DNA of 64,000 nt from Glandiceps talaboti (Eukaryota; Hemichordata; Enteropneusta; Spengelidae): assembly GCF_964340395.1 (NCBI RefSeq), contig NC_135561.1:16860365-16924364 (forward strand). Direction: 5' to 3'. The notes under the pieces are model-generated. The model made no database searches, had not been told where the DNA came from, and was given only the letters and a program-made list of their open reading frames with translations. A program made the position numbers and the translations under genes. Below are positions 26,345 to 40,106 of the stretch, piece after piece; the stretch's first letter is position 1, and each line of letters starts with the position of its first letter.

Positions 26345-29300
26345 TTTAGTTGTAGTACAACTCTACAGAGTATGTGTTAACTTTCTAAAGCGTTTATTCG
26401 AATGCCTAACCATCCATGTTGTCATCTTTCAATTGTACATCTACACCCTTATTTGGTTGTTGCTATGGGCATGGTCTTGTTGCTAGGCATCTCTTTTAAC
26501 TCTTGAATTTTCATCAACTTGCCTATCAATGCCAATTGTTCATGTATACACAATTTTACCGTTGCTAATGGCATGATCTTGTTGCTAGGCATATATGTAT
26601 TCCCTTTTCAAATGTTTACACACTTGAAAGTTACTGCAAAATTATCAACAAACATGCATGTAAGAACATGACGAGTTCGTCACACAAATCAACCTCCTTG
26701 GTATTCTCCAACACACGATGCTCGTAAACGTAGAGATCAACTCAAAGCTATGAACCGTATGGATGAGTATCGTAAACAACGGAACTTTGTAAACAAGCTT
26801 ACCAAGACAATGAAGTCTAGTTATTATAGTAAACTAATTTCCGATAAATCAAATAGCAAATATATTGCTACTCATATTTAAAATTGTTAATCTTTGTATA
26901 GTCAAAAATTATTTTCCATCTCACTGGAAAATTGCCAAAGTTCATTGTTAGACCTGTAATATTAGAATTAAGGTGTACTGAAACGAGACAAACGGAAGTT
27001 CTGCTTTCTTTAATTCATGGCTTTTCAACTGGGATCATAAGGCATGGAATGGAAATGACATTTTGGTCACAATGGAATTAATTACATATTCACAATTTTT
27101 TGTCGGAGAGGAAATCTTGGAATATCCTCGGGTAATGGTAAAAGTACCAACTCAATTGCATGCATTTTTGATTATCATATTCAAAGGAAGTAATAAAATA
27201 TTTGATACATGTATTCAATAGAATGAAACTTCTATTTATACTTTATGCGAATTTTCTACCCTAATCCCTTCAATGTGATGAGAGCATTGCCTCAACCTAA
27301 AGTAGATTTTAACACTATATTTATAAAACTCCTTCACCTGGTCTAAATGAGGAAAGTCTACATTATGTGCCGGTTTATTGAAATACAACCAAGATCGGGT
27401 TTGTATGGAACGTGTACTCTACACAACATCACTATAATTGAAACAACCTTTACTGTTTTCCTTTGAAAAAGCCGCTCAGTTAATAGTGCCAGCTAGGGCG
27501 AAAACATTGTGTTACTATAGGTGATAAACATTCGCATCTTGTACTAGACAAATAGGATATGTCTAGTACATGATGCGAATACATGATCCAGAATTTATCA
27601 ACAGTTTGTGAAAATTCATTTCTGGCCAAAATGAATTCTGCCGACATAGCACACGACCAGATGTCTACATGTTATGGTATGTCAGCAATTCCCGGATATG
27701 AAGATGTCTTACAGGCGAAATAAAGGTGATAAAACTTAATACTTTAGTCGAAATAAATGTTGATATCAAACCGCCACTCATGATCTTTTTACCAAACACA
27801 AAAACAACTGTGGAGCTTTGGTGACTTATTAATGTGGGTATGAGAATGATACACTTAACTGTGATTGACTTGGCTCTAACTTATTGACACATGCGACAAT
27901 TATTTCTCAATGGCGGTTCCTCTAAATAAGCGGTAAACTCAAAGGGAAAAAATGACTTGTAGTTCAATTATAACGATGTTGCATAGACTACACTTTCCAT
28001 ACAATCCCGATCTCGGTAGTATTTGAATGTATGTTCTGAAGATTTTGTAAACTATGTTTGTAGGACTAGTTGTACACTTCGCAGTGTCAGTAACATAAGA
28101 TATATATGGACCATTGGATGTGTCTTTTGAGAACGATTGAATGCTTGAATCCGGAATATAACGCCTTGAGTAAACGGGATTGACTGGACGGAATAGTGTG
28201 AAGATAACGTAGTACGGTCCGTCGGGAACTAGAATAAGCGTGAACGTTTATTTGGTTTGTCTATAACACTCTTTCTCTTATTAAAAATAATATTCCAAAC
28301 CACTGAATAATAAATATTAAAAGCTTTTGGGAAATGAAGTGAAATAAAATACGTGTCCAGTTAAACTCGCATGACAAACATATATAAAAGATTTAATAAA
28401 AGTATCAAAATGATACAATCGAAATTGATACAATCATCATGTAACAACTGGATTTGAATTAATAACGCTTGGCTGGCCAGCATGTTGGAACAGCTGAGAC
28501 TTCACACCATGGTTTGATAACAACAGTTTTATAAAGGTGGGCAAGGGGTATTTACATATTTCATAATCGGGCTCTTTGAATTTTCGTAAATTGTAAAACG
28601 TTGGAATAAAGCCCATAAAATCGTAATTGCTTGGTTAGCGTACTGTGTAAACAAAAATTATTTTTAATGTAATCCATTAACAAAAAAACACATTTCTTTT
28701 CATAGACGTAAAAGAAAAATACATGTATAATATACCGTAATTATGGCAAAATAAATCAAAACGGCTAGACTACAGTGTAGATATACATAAACACTTGTAA
28801 TGTCGCTCGCGTGTTTCAATTTATTTATCTGATTTTTTTTATTATTTGCCGAGGAGAAGCATTACAATATCTTCGACAGGCATGGCGTCGACAGCATATT
28901 ATAGCCCACTATACTCGACTATACTCACTGATGTCGCCTTTTGAACGGCGCATTTAGCAACAAAGTAAACATATTTATCTTGAATAAATATACTAGCTAT
29001 TAGATTGCCATATCATCAGCAATAAAATTGTAAAGAATTGAGGAAATTTCGTGAGTTTAGTGTTGTCATTTACATGACTTTAGCAACTCGTCTGGAAGAA
29101 AACTTGTATGGTTTCCCTTGTTGCGATATCACTTAATTTAATGCAACAAGCCTATTTAATATTCATTAGAAGAATTCTGTAACGAATCATGGTATTCGAA
29201 GTGTACAGTTTAGGAAACCAACAAATCAAATATCGCGATGTGTTCATGATATCAAATACGATTGGACAATATTGACGTCGGCAATCAAGGTCGTGACCCC

Positions 29301-32300
29301 AGCACATGGTTATGAAAGAAAGCCTGCAACTAGATACTTGGCTAGCCACGTCCACGTCCACGTTTCTCAGGGTTTGTTTTAGAGACGTTATTTCTGTACG
29401 ACTTGAAGAATTTTACAATATATCTGATTGATAAATATGGATTACATCAACACGTGGATAAATTTAACCCGACACGAATGTGCGCTGTGCTCTCCCGATT
29501 CCATATGTACATTGTACATACACTGCTTCAGCTTTGATCGGCGGCCGAGTATGAGCTTACTGCCGCGGCCGCGGTGACTGCACAAAACTTGACAACACTT
29601 CCCCTCTACCGATATATAATAATCACCTGTATACCGTGATAAAAACAAGCAATAATTCGAGTCCCCAACAAATCGATGAGACCTACTTCTGTTCTGTCCG
29701 ATCCGAATGCGAGTTTCTTAGGTTTTATATGGGTTTCAGACTCGGACTAGAGTATTACGCCCTAGACAATAATAGATGTAAACTTGTGTTCACAAGCCAA
29801 ACATGTGGCAATACAAGACCACAACGAAAACTGTGAAAAATTTGCAGGTCAGTCTCATTTTATATATGGACAACAAAATTAGGTCGGTCACAGTTCCATT
29901 TACATGTACATGATGCAATGACTCGGAGCGTACTTCCATATGCTCGGAGCAAATCGAATCAATTAGTGTATTATGGGACCAACAAATATATTGTGGCACA
30001 TGTCCCGATACGCCTTCTTGAAGTTTCCCATTGGTATTCTAATAGCTAGTATATTTATTCGAGATGAAATATGTTTACTTTGTTGTTAAATGCACTGTTC
30101 AAAAGGCGACGCGAGTACGATTGGGCTAAAATATGCCGTCCTTGGCCCGGGGATGCCGTCAAACGTCACCACGGTATCGTAATGCTTCTTGTCGGCAAAT
30201 AATAAAAAATCAGATAAATAAAAGTCAATGAGTGTGAAACACGCGACATTACAAGTGTTTATATATATCTAGTCTAGCCGTTTTTGATTTATTTTGCCAT
30301 AATATGGGGAGATCATATTTTAGCATTTATACCAACAGACACTGCCAATTAGTCAGAAAGTGTGAGTAAATATCGTTAAATGTTGGTTAATAAGACATGT
30401 AGAGTGTAGTTTTTGTTTACTGATGTCTGTTACAACCACTAGCAATTTATTTTTTCACAATGCTGTTGAGTTTTGTTCACCTAGTGACTACGCTCGCCAT
30501 GAAAATCCCGTGGTCTAGGTGGGACCGGAAATACCCGAAAACTCTCGAAGTAAATCCGAAGGGAAGTGACTGAAAAAGGGTCATTTTAAGGTGTTTGCAG
30601 ACGCTTTTGAAAAGTTTTAAAACCAGAATGCATTTCACAAACATGTCGTCTAGCAAATTAGCGATAGTGAATGTGAGCATTTTGAATCACCTTTAAAGTG
30701 GCCAAATGGATGAGGATTTGGTATGTATTTTGGATCTTTAATATTATACAACAATTTTAACATGACTTTTACTTGAAAAATGCCACGTCCTTGTTTGTAA
30801 TGCTATATAATTGCAGAAGATTAATACATACGTGACATATTTGTTATTGCACGTACTATTACAAACTTTTTACACATGATTTTTAGCTTTTTGTACTGCA
30901 TTGGGATACAAACACAGATTTGGTCTATATTGTTTCCCATTGATCAATTAGATAAAATCATTTCATAAATCAAAGAAAAAAATACTGAATCCTCATACAC
31001 ATGACTATTTTATCAATGCCTTTTCGAGATTTGTTATTAGTAAAACGCAAGAAAGTGAATTTGTCTAGAACACACACAGACAAGTAAGAAACTGTCTCTG
31101 TCTAGATTCACGACCAACTGTATTTGGGTCTTGGGGTTTACAGATAATGATAATTCTAATTGTGTTTTTTTAAATTATACTTTCTTAGAAAAATCATGGA
31201 TTATTATTGAACAGGTGAAGAGATTGTATTTAATCTGAGGTGTGTCCACTTTCAAACTTCGCATCGTGTTCATATTGACGAATATTATTTGCTTATATAT
31301 ATTTAGTCCGTTAAATGTCCTTTTGCCGCGATTGCTAAATATCATTGTCTAGTTATCCGATTGTCCCCCGATATCTAATATATGCCTTTCTTTTCCTTTC
31401 CATGGAGTATTAGTAAGTACTGTTTGTGTAATTCTTCGACCTCTATACACAAAAGTTGGTTGACACAAGGATATATTTTGAACATATGAAAGATACTGTG
31501 ATTCTGTATGCGGTCACTAACATGTATAAAGCACATGCATTGCTCTTCAATTTCAACGTGTACATACTCTTTTAAAAACGTCACAGAACAATGACGCGAT
31601 GCATGAGGTATCAGTGACCCCTTTTACCTTGGGAACGAATTGATTTTATCAAAAAATCGTTAATGATTACTATGCTTGCACAGGTCAGCTAATGGTATAT
31701 ACACTGTCACGTTTCACACTCACAAAGATAACAACCATATTGTGAACGATGTTATTTAAACCACTACTTTTCAAGTGCATGGCTTTCTGTAACCCACACA
31801 GTGAAAGGTTAGTTGGATAATATCCAATAAACATTGACTGAATGTTCTTTGATTTAATTTATTTATTTTGTTAATTCATTTGTTATGTATGTTTTTTTTT
31901 AATTTCCTGGTGAAATCAATACATTCTTAAATTTTTAAGTACATAAATATCATACGATATTTGTATTCAATCAGCATTGTCATAGATCCTTCCTAACGCT
32001 GTCAGATTTTTCATATAAATTGTTGAACAATTTTCAACTCACTTAAAATTGGTCAGTCGCTTAGAAAGGACATTGTATCTGTATAATTTTGGTCGGTAGT
32101 GTCTATTGGTAGCATAGTGAGAAGTTTGAATCTTGAGCGAAAGCTCCATTTAGAACCATTATATTAGTTGTAACTGGAGTGCCATTTTCGATCAGACAAA
32201 TACAAAACAGTCATTGAAAAGTGTTCAAAAAACAATAATTAGACACTATACATGTTAATTCGTGGTCGATATTATACATAAGCAGTACAAAAATAGCTAA

Positions 32301-35300
32301 ATTCGTGATTGACGTCGAGGGCGCTAGTTTTGAGTACGGACCCCAACATCAGTTTTATTTGATTTGATTTATAATGTATGCAGCTACATAAAAGTGTATC
32401 CACATACTGTTCATATTGTACGATATGACAAGTAACTTACTGTACCTTAAAAAGATGTATACAATGTTCGAATTGCAACTTTTAAGTTATTTTGGATAAT
32501 TCTAAGCCACTGTTTAAAATAAAGAGAAATAAAGACATTGGCATGGAAAAGTCACGTAGGATCATGGTTACATTAACTCAATTACGAATTCGTGCCAATA
32601 ATAGGTTGAAAGCGTGTTAACGTAACGGAAATCATAGAAGCCATATATATGGGAGCTTATCACTTCTCAGTATTTTAATTTCAATAAATCGACTACAATT
32701 AAGTGTTTGCCCAATCACCACGTTGTAATCTCTCTCAATGGAAGCAATAATGTGTTCTCAAAAGAATACATAGCTAGGAGAGAATAAGCCACCCATGATT
32801 AGATACAGAAGATGTATATGACTCATTTTTGTGAGGACATTGTCTTTACTAGAAGAGACTCTAATATTGTCTTTAAATGAACCAAGTCTTACAGTACAGG
32901 GACTTTTATTAGAGCAACACGTCAAGAACGTTTTTTAACATTGCCATACTTCAAGTGTGAGTTTATGAAACAGTTGTATAGTGTGAAATAACATAAACAG
33001 GCTTTTGGAATTTGGAATTACCCCAAAAATGTGTATTTAAATACTTATATCATAGCTATGATCCAAATCGATCAACTAAGTGTATTGATACTTATCACAT
33101 AGCCCTGGACAATACATTGTGTGTGTTTTGATGGTTCACGATTGCCATGTTGAAGATCAATTATCGTATTGTCGACATCTACCGCAGTGACTTTGATTTC
33201 AGATTACTTTACATTTCAGATTACTTTAAATGCATTGTTTTTTGTGGCCTAGTTCCAATAAGGAGTCGAGTTCCAATATCTTAAAGATTAAAATGTAGAC
33301 ATGCAAAACATTCGACTGTTAACACGTTATATTTGATTGGTCCTCAGCATAAAAGAATGCTATCTACAATTACTGTGGCTTCACTGTTAAGCGAACACTA
33401 AGACTAGTGTCAGGGATTGAATTATTAGCCTTTAAGCCCCTCTTCTGGGAAGACTGACATGCATGTGGATACGTATATTTCGTACTCTCGCTTGGGTTGT
33501 AATTGAATGTGTTTGACAAACAATGTAATGGCTGGAGGCGATAGAGTGTTGGCTTTGATGATAAAAGGAAATGGTACAAGATGCTTCACATAAGATTAAA
33601 CTAACTACGGATAAAGTGTTCACTTTATGCACCTTGATGAATAATGCATTTCGGGCCTAAAGCAGTGGGCCTGATCAAAGATTTGATAAAAGTAAAACAA
33701 CACGCATAAATTACAGAGCATTTCTAGTCTTTGAAATGTTTCACCTGTTTGTTCGTTTATCAGATAACTGGCATCCTAAATTTCTTTTTTCAACATTCCG
33801 TCTTTATTCAATATTGTTAGACCTGCAATATTAGAGTTAAGGTGTACTGAAACGAGACAAACGGAAGTTCTGCTTTCTTTAATTCATGGCTTTTCAACTG
33901 GGATCATAAGGCATGGAATGGAAATGACATTTTGGTCACAATGGAATTAATTACATATTCACAATTTTTTGTCGGAGAGGAAATCTTGGAATATCCTCGG
34001 GTAATGGTAAAAGTACCAACTCAATTGCATGCATTTCTGATTATCATATTCAAAGGATGTAATACAATATTTGATACATGTATTCAATAGAATGAAACTT
34101 CTATTTATATTTTATGCGAATTTTCTACCCTAATCCCTTCAATGTGATGAGAGCATTGCCTCAACCTAAAGTAGATTTTAACACTATATTTATAAAACTC
34201 CTTCACCTGGTCTAAATGAGGAAAGTCTACATTATGTGCCGGTTTATTGAAATACAACCAAGATCGGGTTTGTATGGAACGTGTACTCTACACAACATCA
34301 CTATAATTGAAACAACCTTTACTGTTTTCCTTTGAAAAAGCCGCTAAGTTAATAGTGCCAGCTAGGGCGAAAACATTATAGGTGATAAACATTCGCATCT
34401 TGTACTAGACAAATAGGATATGTCTAGTACATGATGCGAATACATGATCCAGAATTTATCAACAGTTTTTGACAATTCGTTTCTGGCCAAAATGAATTCT
34501 GCCGACATAGCACACGACCAGATGTTTACATGTTATAATGGTATGTCAGCAATTGCCGAATATGAAGATGTCTTACAGGTGAAATAAAGGTGATAAAAAT
34601 TAATACTTTAGTCGCGATAAATGTTGATATCAAACCTCCATTCATGATCTGTTTACCAAACACAAAAACCCTGTGGAGCTTTGGTGACTTATTAATGCAG
34701 GTATGAGAATGATACACGTAACTGTGATTGACTCGGCTCTAACTTATTGACACATGCGACAATTATTTTTCAATGGCGGTTCCGCTAAATTAGCGGTAAA
34801 CTCAAAGGGAAAAAATGACTTGTAGTTCAATTATAATAATGTTGCATATACTAAACTTTCCATACAATCCCGATCTCGGTTGTATTTGAATGTATGGTCT
34901 GAAGATTTTGTAAACTATGTTTGTAGGACTAGTTGTACACTTCGCAGTGTCAGTAACATAAGATATATATGGACCATTAATTTGATGTGTCTTTTGAGAA
35001 CGATTGAATGATTGAATCCGAGATATATGGAATATGCAGCTTTACACTTTGGAAACCTTGCATATTTGTTTTAAGGTTTAATTTTAACAAACAATGAACA
35101 CATCCCAAGAAGGAATTTCCTTTAATTTGTTACTTAGTTTAACGTAGTCTTGTTCATGACGGACCTCATTCTGTACTACCTTATCTTCATACTATACAGT
35201 CTAGTCAATCCCGTTACTCTCCCACAGAATTCTGCACTCCCTTATACAGTGTTCATATAAACATGATGACAACATCGCGTCCCCGTGTGATTTTAGTTTA

Positions 35301-37443
35301 AACAGACTAGAGGTGGAGTCCTGGTTGGACATTTGCATATCATAGTCAAAACTAGAACAGCTGTACCAAATGAATATTAATGAGCGATGACGACAGTCTG
35401 TCATGATCAATTTGGGATGGATTACTACTGACATGCGCCGTTTGTGCTTCACCCACCCACCAACCGTGGGACGGAAACACAATTAACGCCTTGAGTAACG
35501 GGAATAGTATCAAGATTACGTAGTACGGTCCGTCGGGAACTAGACTAAGCTTGAACGTTTATTTGGTTTTTCTATAACACTCTTTCTCTTATTAAAAATA
35601 ATATTCCAAACCACTGAATAATACATATTAAAAGCTTTTGGGAAATGAAGTGAAATAAAATACGTGTCCAGTTAAACTCGCATGACAAACATATATAAAA
35701 GATTTAATAAAAGTATCAAAATGATACAATCGAAATTGATACAATCATCATGTTACAACTGGATTTGAATTAATAACGCTTGGCTGGCCAGCATGTTGGA
35801 ACAGCTGAGACTTCACACCATGGTTTGATAACAACAGTTTTATAAAGGTGGGCAAGGGGTATTTACATATTTCATAATCGGGCTCTTTGAATTTTCGTAA
35901 ATTGTAAAACGTTGGAATAAAGCCCATAAAATCGTAATTGCTTGGTTAGCGTACTGTGTAAACAAAAATTATTTTTAATGTAATCCATTAACAAAAAAAA
36001 CACATTTCTTTTCATAGACGTAAAAGAAAAATACATGTATAATATACCGTAATTTTATGACGTTGTAAAAATCGTTGGAAAAATCGTCTTGTACTCATTT
36101 TGCGGTAAAAGCCGACAGACAACTTACTTTTCTATGGTATTTTGATGGTGCTGAATCAAAAAACCATGCATTCCAAGTGTAATTGTGAAATTTTACCATA
36201 TTGTGGCAAATGTTAGGTACTAAAAGGAACATATTTAAATAAGATCCTTTTTATAAAGCGTTCGCAATGCTCCTTTTCTTTCTTTGATTAAGTAAGATAT
36301 ATTTATGGAACAAGGCATCGTGGGAAAACTCAATACAATGGAAATATAATATCCTTTATTTTTTCTTTGTCTGCAGTGTTTTTCTATATATCCCGTAGAA
36401 AAATTGTAATCAAATAAATGTATAAGGTTGGGTTTTTTTTCAGGGGCGCTCATCAATCCAATTTGCCTCTATTACAAGAGTTAATTCGTTTAAATTACAA
36501 GCAAAGCTACTCGATTGTATGCTTGACTTGAGATACGAGTGCGTGGGTGCGGATTGTTGGTTGGTTGGTTGGTTGGTTGGTTGGTTGGTTGGTTAGAACG
36601 TGTCTCTTAATATTTATTTCTTACTTGAAAGTATCATCACAAAAATGTCATCTTGTGCCATGCTAAAAAAGGGAAATAACTGTAACGTACACGAGAGCAT
36701 TGCCAGTATCCAATATCAGACCAATTTGTATATTCCAGTGGCAAATTACAACCTTCTTGAATCAATCTTCATGCATGTATGACTGACCTCGACGAATTTC
36801 AACGAAATAACGTAATCGAGTGTAATATTGCCTTCAAGCTGAATAGCTAAATTATGTATATATTCATGTTGTTCCTTTGGAATGTATAAAAGGTATCAAC
36901 CATCAGATACTGAATTTCTCATCTTTATTCTATACTACATGATTCTCTTTTTTCTGTTTTCTTTTAGGATTTCGACGAAATGACATAATCACCTGTAACA
37001 GCGCATAACACGTCTATTCATGTTGCTCCCTTGCAATGAAATTTAACTTCAAGAAAAAGCACGCACAGACAGCTAGCATATACACCTAAACAATGAATAT
37101 GACATACGGATATTCAATGGCGTAAGCGAGAGACTGGACCGTGACAATAGTTTTGAAAAAATAATGAATCGGGTCTACATGTACTCACTCCAGTGACCTT
37201 ACACCGACCCCATCTAGCTGTTCATACCGACCCCAAACCCTTTTTACGTATTTATGAAAAAACACACCATAAAATCGCGAAAATTGTGAAGTCTCGCAAG
37301 AAAGTGCGGAAACTGACATCACCTTAAAAAGACAATATATAACTGTTCTTCCTATCTGTGGTGGCTGTACATCTGATGAGAATAAACCAATAATACAGAC
37401 GTCATATGGAAAACAACGGAAACATAACTTCCTGAACTAGACA

Positions 37444-37537
<94 letters not shown>

Positions 37538-40008
37538 TTTAGTTGTAGTACAACTCTACAGAGTATGTGTTAACTTTCTAAAGCGTTTATTCGAATGCCT
37601 AACCATCCATGTTGTCATCTTTCAATTGTACATCTACACCCTTATTTGGTTGTTGCTATGGGCATGGTCTTGTTGCTAGGCATCTCTTTTAACTCTTGAA
37701 TTTTCATCAACTTGCCTATCAATGCCAATTGTTCATGTATACACAATTTTACCGTTGCTAATGGCATGATCTTGTTGCTAGGCATATATGTATTCCCTTT
37801 TCAAATGTTTACACACTTGAAAGTTACTGCAAAATTATCAACAAACATGCATGTAAGAACATGACGAGTTCGTCACACAAATCAACCTCCTTGGTATTCT
37901 CCAACACTACACGATGCTCGTAAACGTAGAGATCAACTCAAAGCTATGAACCGTATGGATGAGTATCGTAAACAACGGAACTTTGTAAACAAGCTTACCA
38001 AGACAATGAAGTCTAGTTATTATAGTAAACTAATTTCCGATAAATCAAATAGCAAATATATTGCTACTCATATTTAAAATTGTTAATCTTTGTATAGTCA
38101 AAAATTATTTTCCATCTCACTGGAAAATTGCCAAAGTACTTACCCTCCATAAAGCTAACTCCACTGAATCTTGTTCCAACTTTCGACCCATTTCTATACT
38201 ACCTTGTCTCTATAAACTTCTTTAATCCCATATCCATCAAAGCCTCTACTATTATCTCACTAAATTTGATTTACTCTCTCCCTTTCAATCTGGATTTCGT
38301 CCTGGGTATTCCTGTCAGACTTCTCTAACCTATTTCGTAGACCTTTGCTATAAGGCTATTAATACTAATGAATGGAGTGGCATAGTTTTTCTAGACTTAT
38401 CTGAAACTTTTGATTTGGTCAATCATAAACTGCTCATTGATAAACTTAAAATCTATCATTTAAATGCTTCGGCTATTGAGTGGTTCATATCATAGCTCAG
38501 TGATAGAAAACAATTTCTTAATTTTAAAAATTGACAATCTTCAATGCTATCTATTAACTCCGGTGTACCACAAGGTTCTATCTTAGGACCTCTTTTATTT
38601 TTGATTTATATTAATGACCTTCATTTAAATATTGATAACAATCATATCAACACTTATGCTGATGACTCTTCCTTGCTTTACTCATCTTCAGTTTCTCAAA
38701 TTAATCAGACAATCAATAATGATCTTGACAAACTTAATCACTGGTGCAACCAAAATCATATGATTCCTAACACCATAAGACTAAAGCCATGTTAATTCCA
38801 CCCAGAAAGCATTCTGCTACGCATGACAGCTTCTCCCCTCTTTTTAATAATATTCCCATCTCACTTTCCAATGTAGAAAAATCCCTAGGTCTCTATATAG
38901 ATTCAGCTCTATCCTGAGCCAACCAATGTGACTAAATTTGTAAAAGAATTTCAACTAATATTGCTGCACTACGCTATATTTCAAGGTTTCTCGATGTACA
39001 TACTAGAAGATTATTTTGTCTCAGCCATATTCAGCCTCACTTTTTGATACATGTTGTAACATCTGGTCCCATGCCAGAAAAAGTGATATTGATAATCTTT
39101 ACAAACTACAAAAACAAGCCGTCAGACTTAAACATCAGTACTAGGGAAATGCAATTGCAAAACACTAGTAGTATTGATCTTTAAAAAAATTAGATATTTT
39201 ACCTTTAGGAAATAGTATAATATAGATGCTCTAAACGATTGTGGTACACACAGAAAACAGTTTACTTTGGTGTTACAGGTTGTAATAGCAAAGGAAGTGT
39301 TTTCAAACTGTATGAAAGGTACGTTTGTACGTACGGGAAGAATGTGACGTGTGTATTCAACAGTCTTATACATCTACATTCTTACTCACTTGCCTGCTCA
39401 CATGGTTCCACTCATCACACCATGCAGCCATTCATTCAATCATACATACATACATACATACATACATACATACATACATACATACATACACAACCACCTG
39501 TAACATAATACGGGGTGTACCTTTGCCATTAGGGTATTATATTTCATCTTAGCGCGTAAGATATGAGCACGAATTTCTTAAAATTCTCTAAAAGTTACTC
39601 TTTACTCAATACACAGTTTGCTGGATCACTGAAGTATGTTCAATCATTTAAATGCTTCTGATGGTTCGACGTTGTCACAGACTCGATAACTGCTTCGCTT
39701 CACCGCGTTCACTGATATGACAAACAGTCCATCAATGAAAAATTAGTGTAAAACGCCTCGCGAACTTTTGAACGTCCATGAACATTTCATTGTTTTGTTC
39801 AAATACTAAGGCTAGGAACGCGGTGTGTTTGTCATATAACATATGCCAGTGGCGTTATCAATACCTAATGGCGTTATCAAGTATGATAAACCACCTCAAT
39901 ACGTTTTTTTTCATTTAATTTCGAAAACCTGGCTGCGTGGTATTATGTTTGCGGACAATGAATGGTTAGAGTTTTACACATTTATTATTTTCCTAAGTGT
40001 CGTCAGAA

Positions 40009-40106
<98 letters not shown>

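Larger units (their letters stand above)
20346..26941 (+). repeat. Segmental duplication, copy A
   Basis: This 6.6-kb block is repeated at 30693-38137 (copy B) with scattered substitutions and indels, roughly a few percent by eye. It begins at the left end of a MITE (AAAGTGGCCAAATGGATGAG) and ends inside a LINE fragment, where homology to B stops after ATTGCCAAAG. Compared with B it lacks about 460 bp (B 35022-35484) and about 415 bp (B 36693-37107). It contains a TTGG tract (25790-25822) shorter than B's. Short open frames shared by A and B do not look constrained. Confidence 0.9.
30693..38137 (+). repeat. Segmental duplication, copy B
   Basis: Collinear with copy A from AAAGTGGCCAAATGG to ATTGCCAAAG. 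The offset moves from 10348 to about 10322 and then about 10765, which reflects small deletions and one large insertion. It includes a MITE copy at 30693-31013, a longer TTGG tract (36556-36594), the dispersed repeat with (AT)n, and the start of a LINE that continues past the end of homology. Confidence 0.9.

Noticed and set aside
29636-29836. 66-codon frame inside the long-TIR element as a possible transposase
   Set aside because: Too short, with no catalytic triad or DNA-binding motif visible.
38544-38795. Possible functional reverse transcriptase (GVPQGSILGP, YADD)
   Set aside because: Stops and frameshifts on both sides show that it is a decayed LINE.
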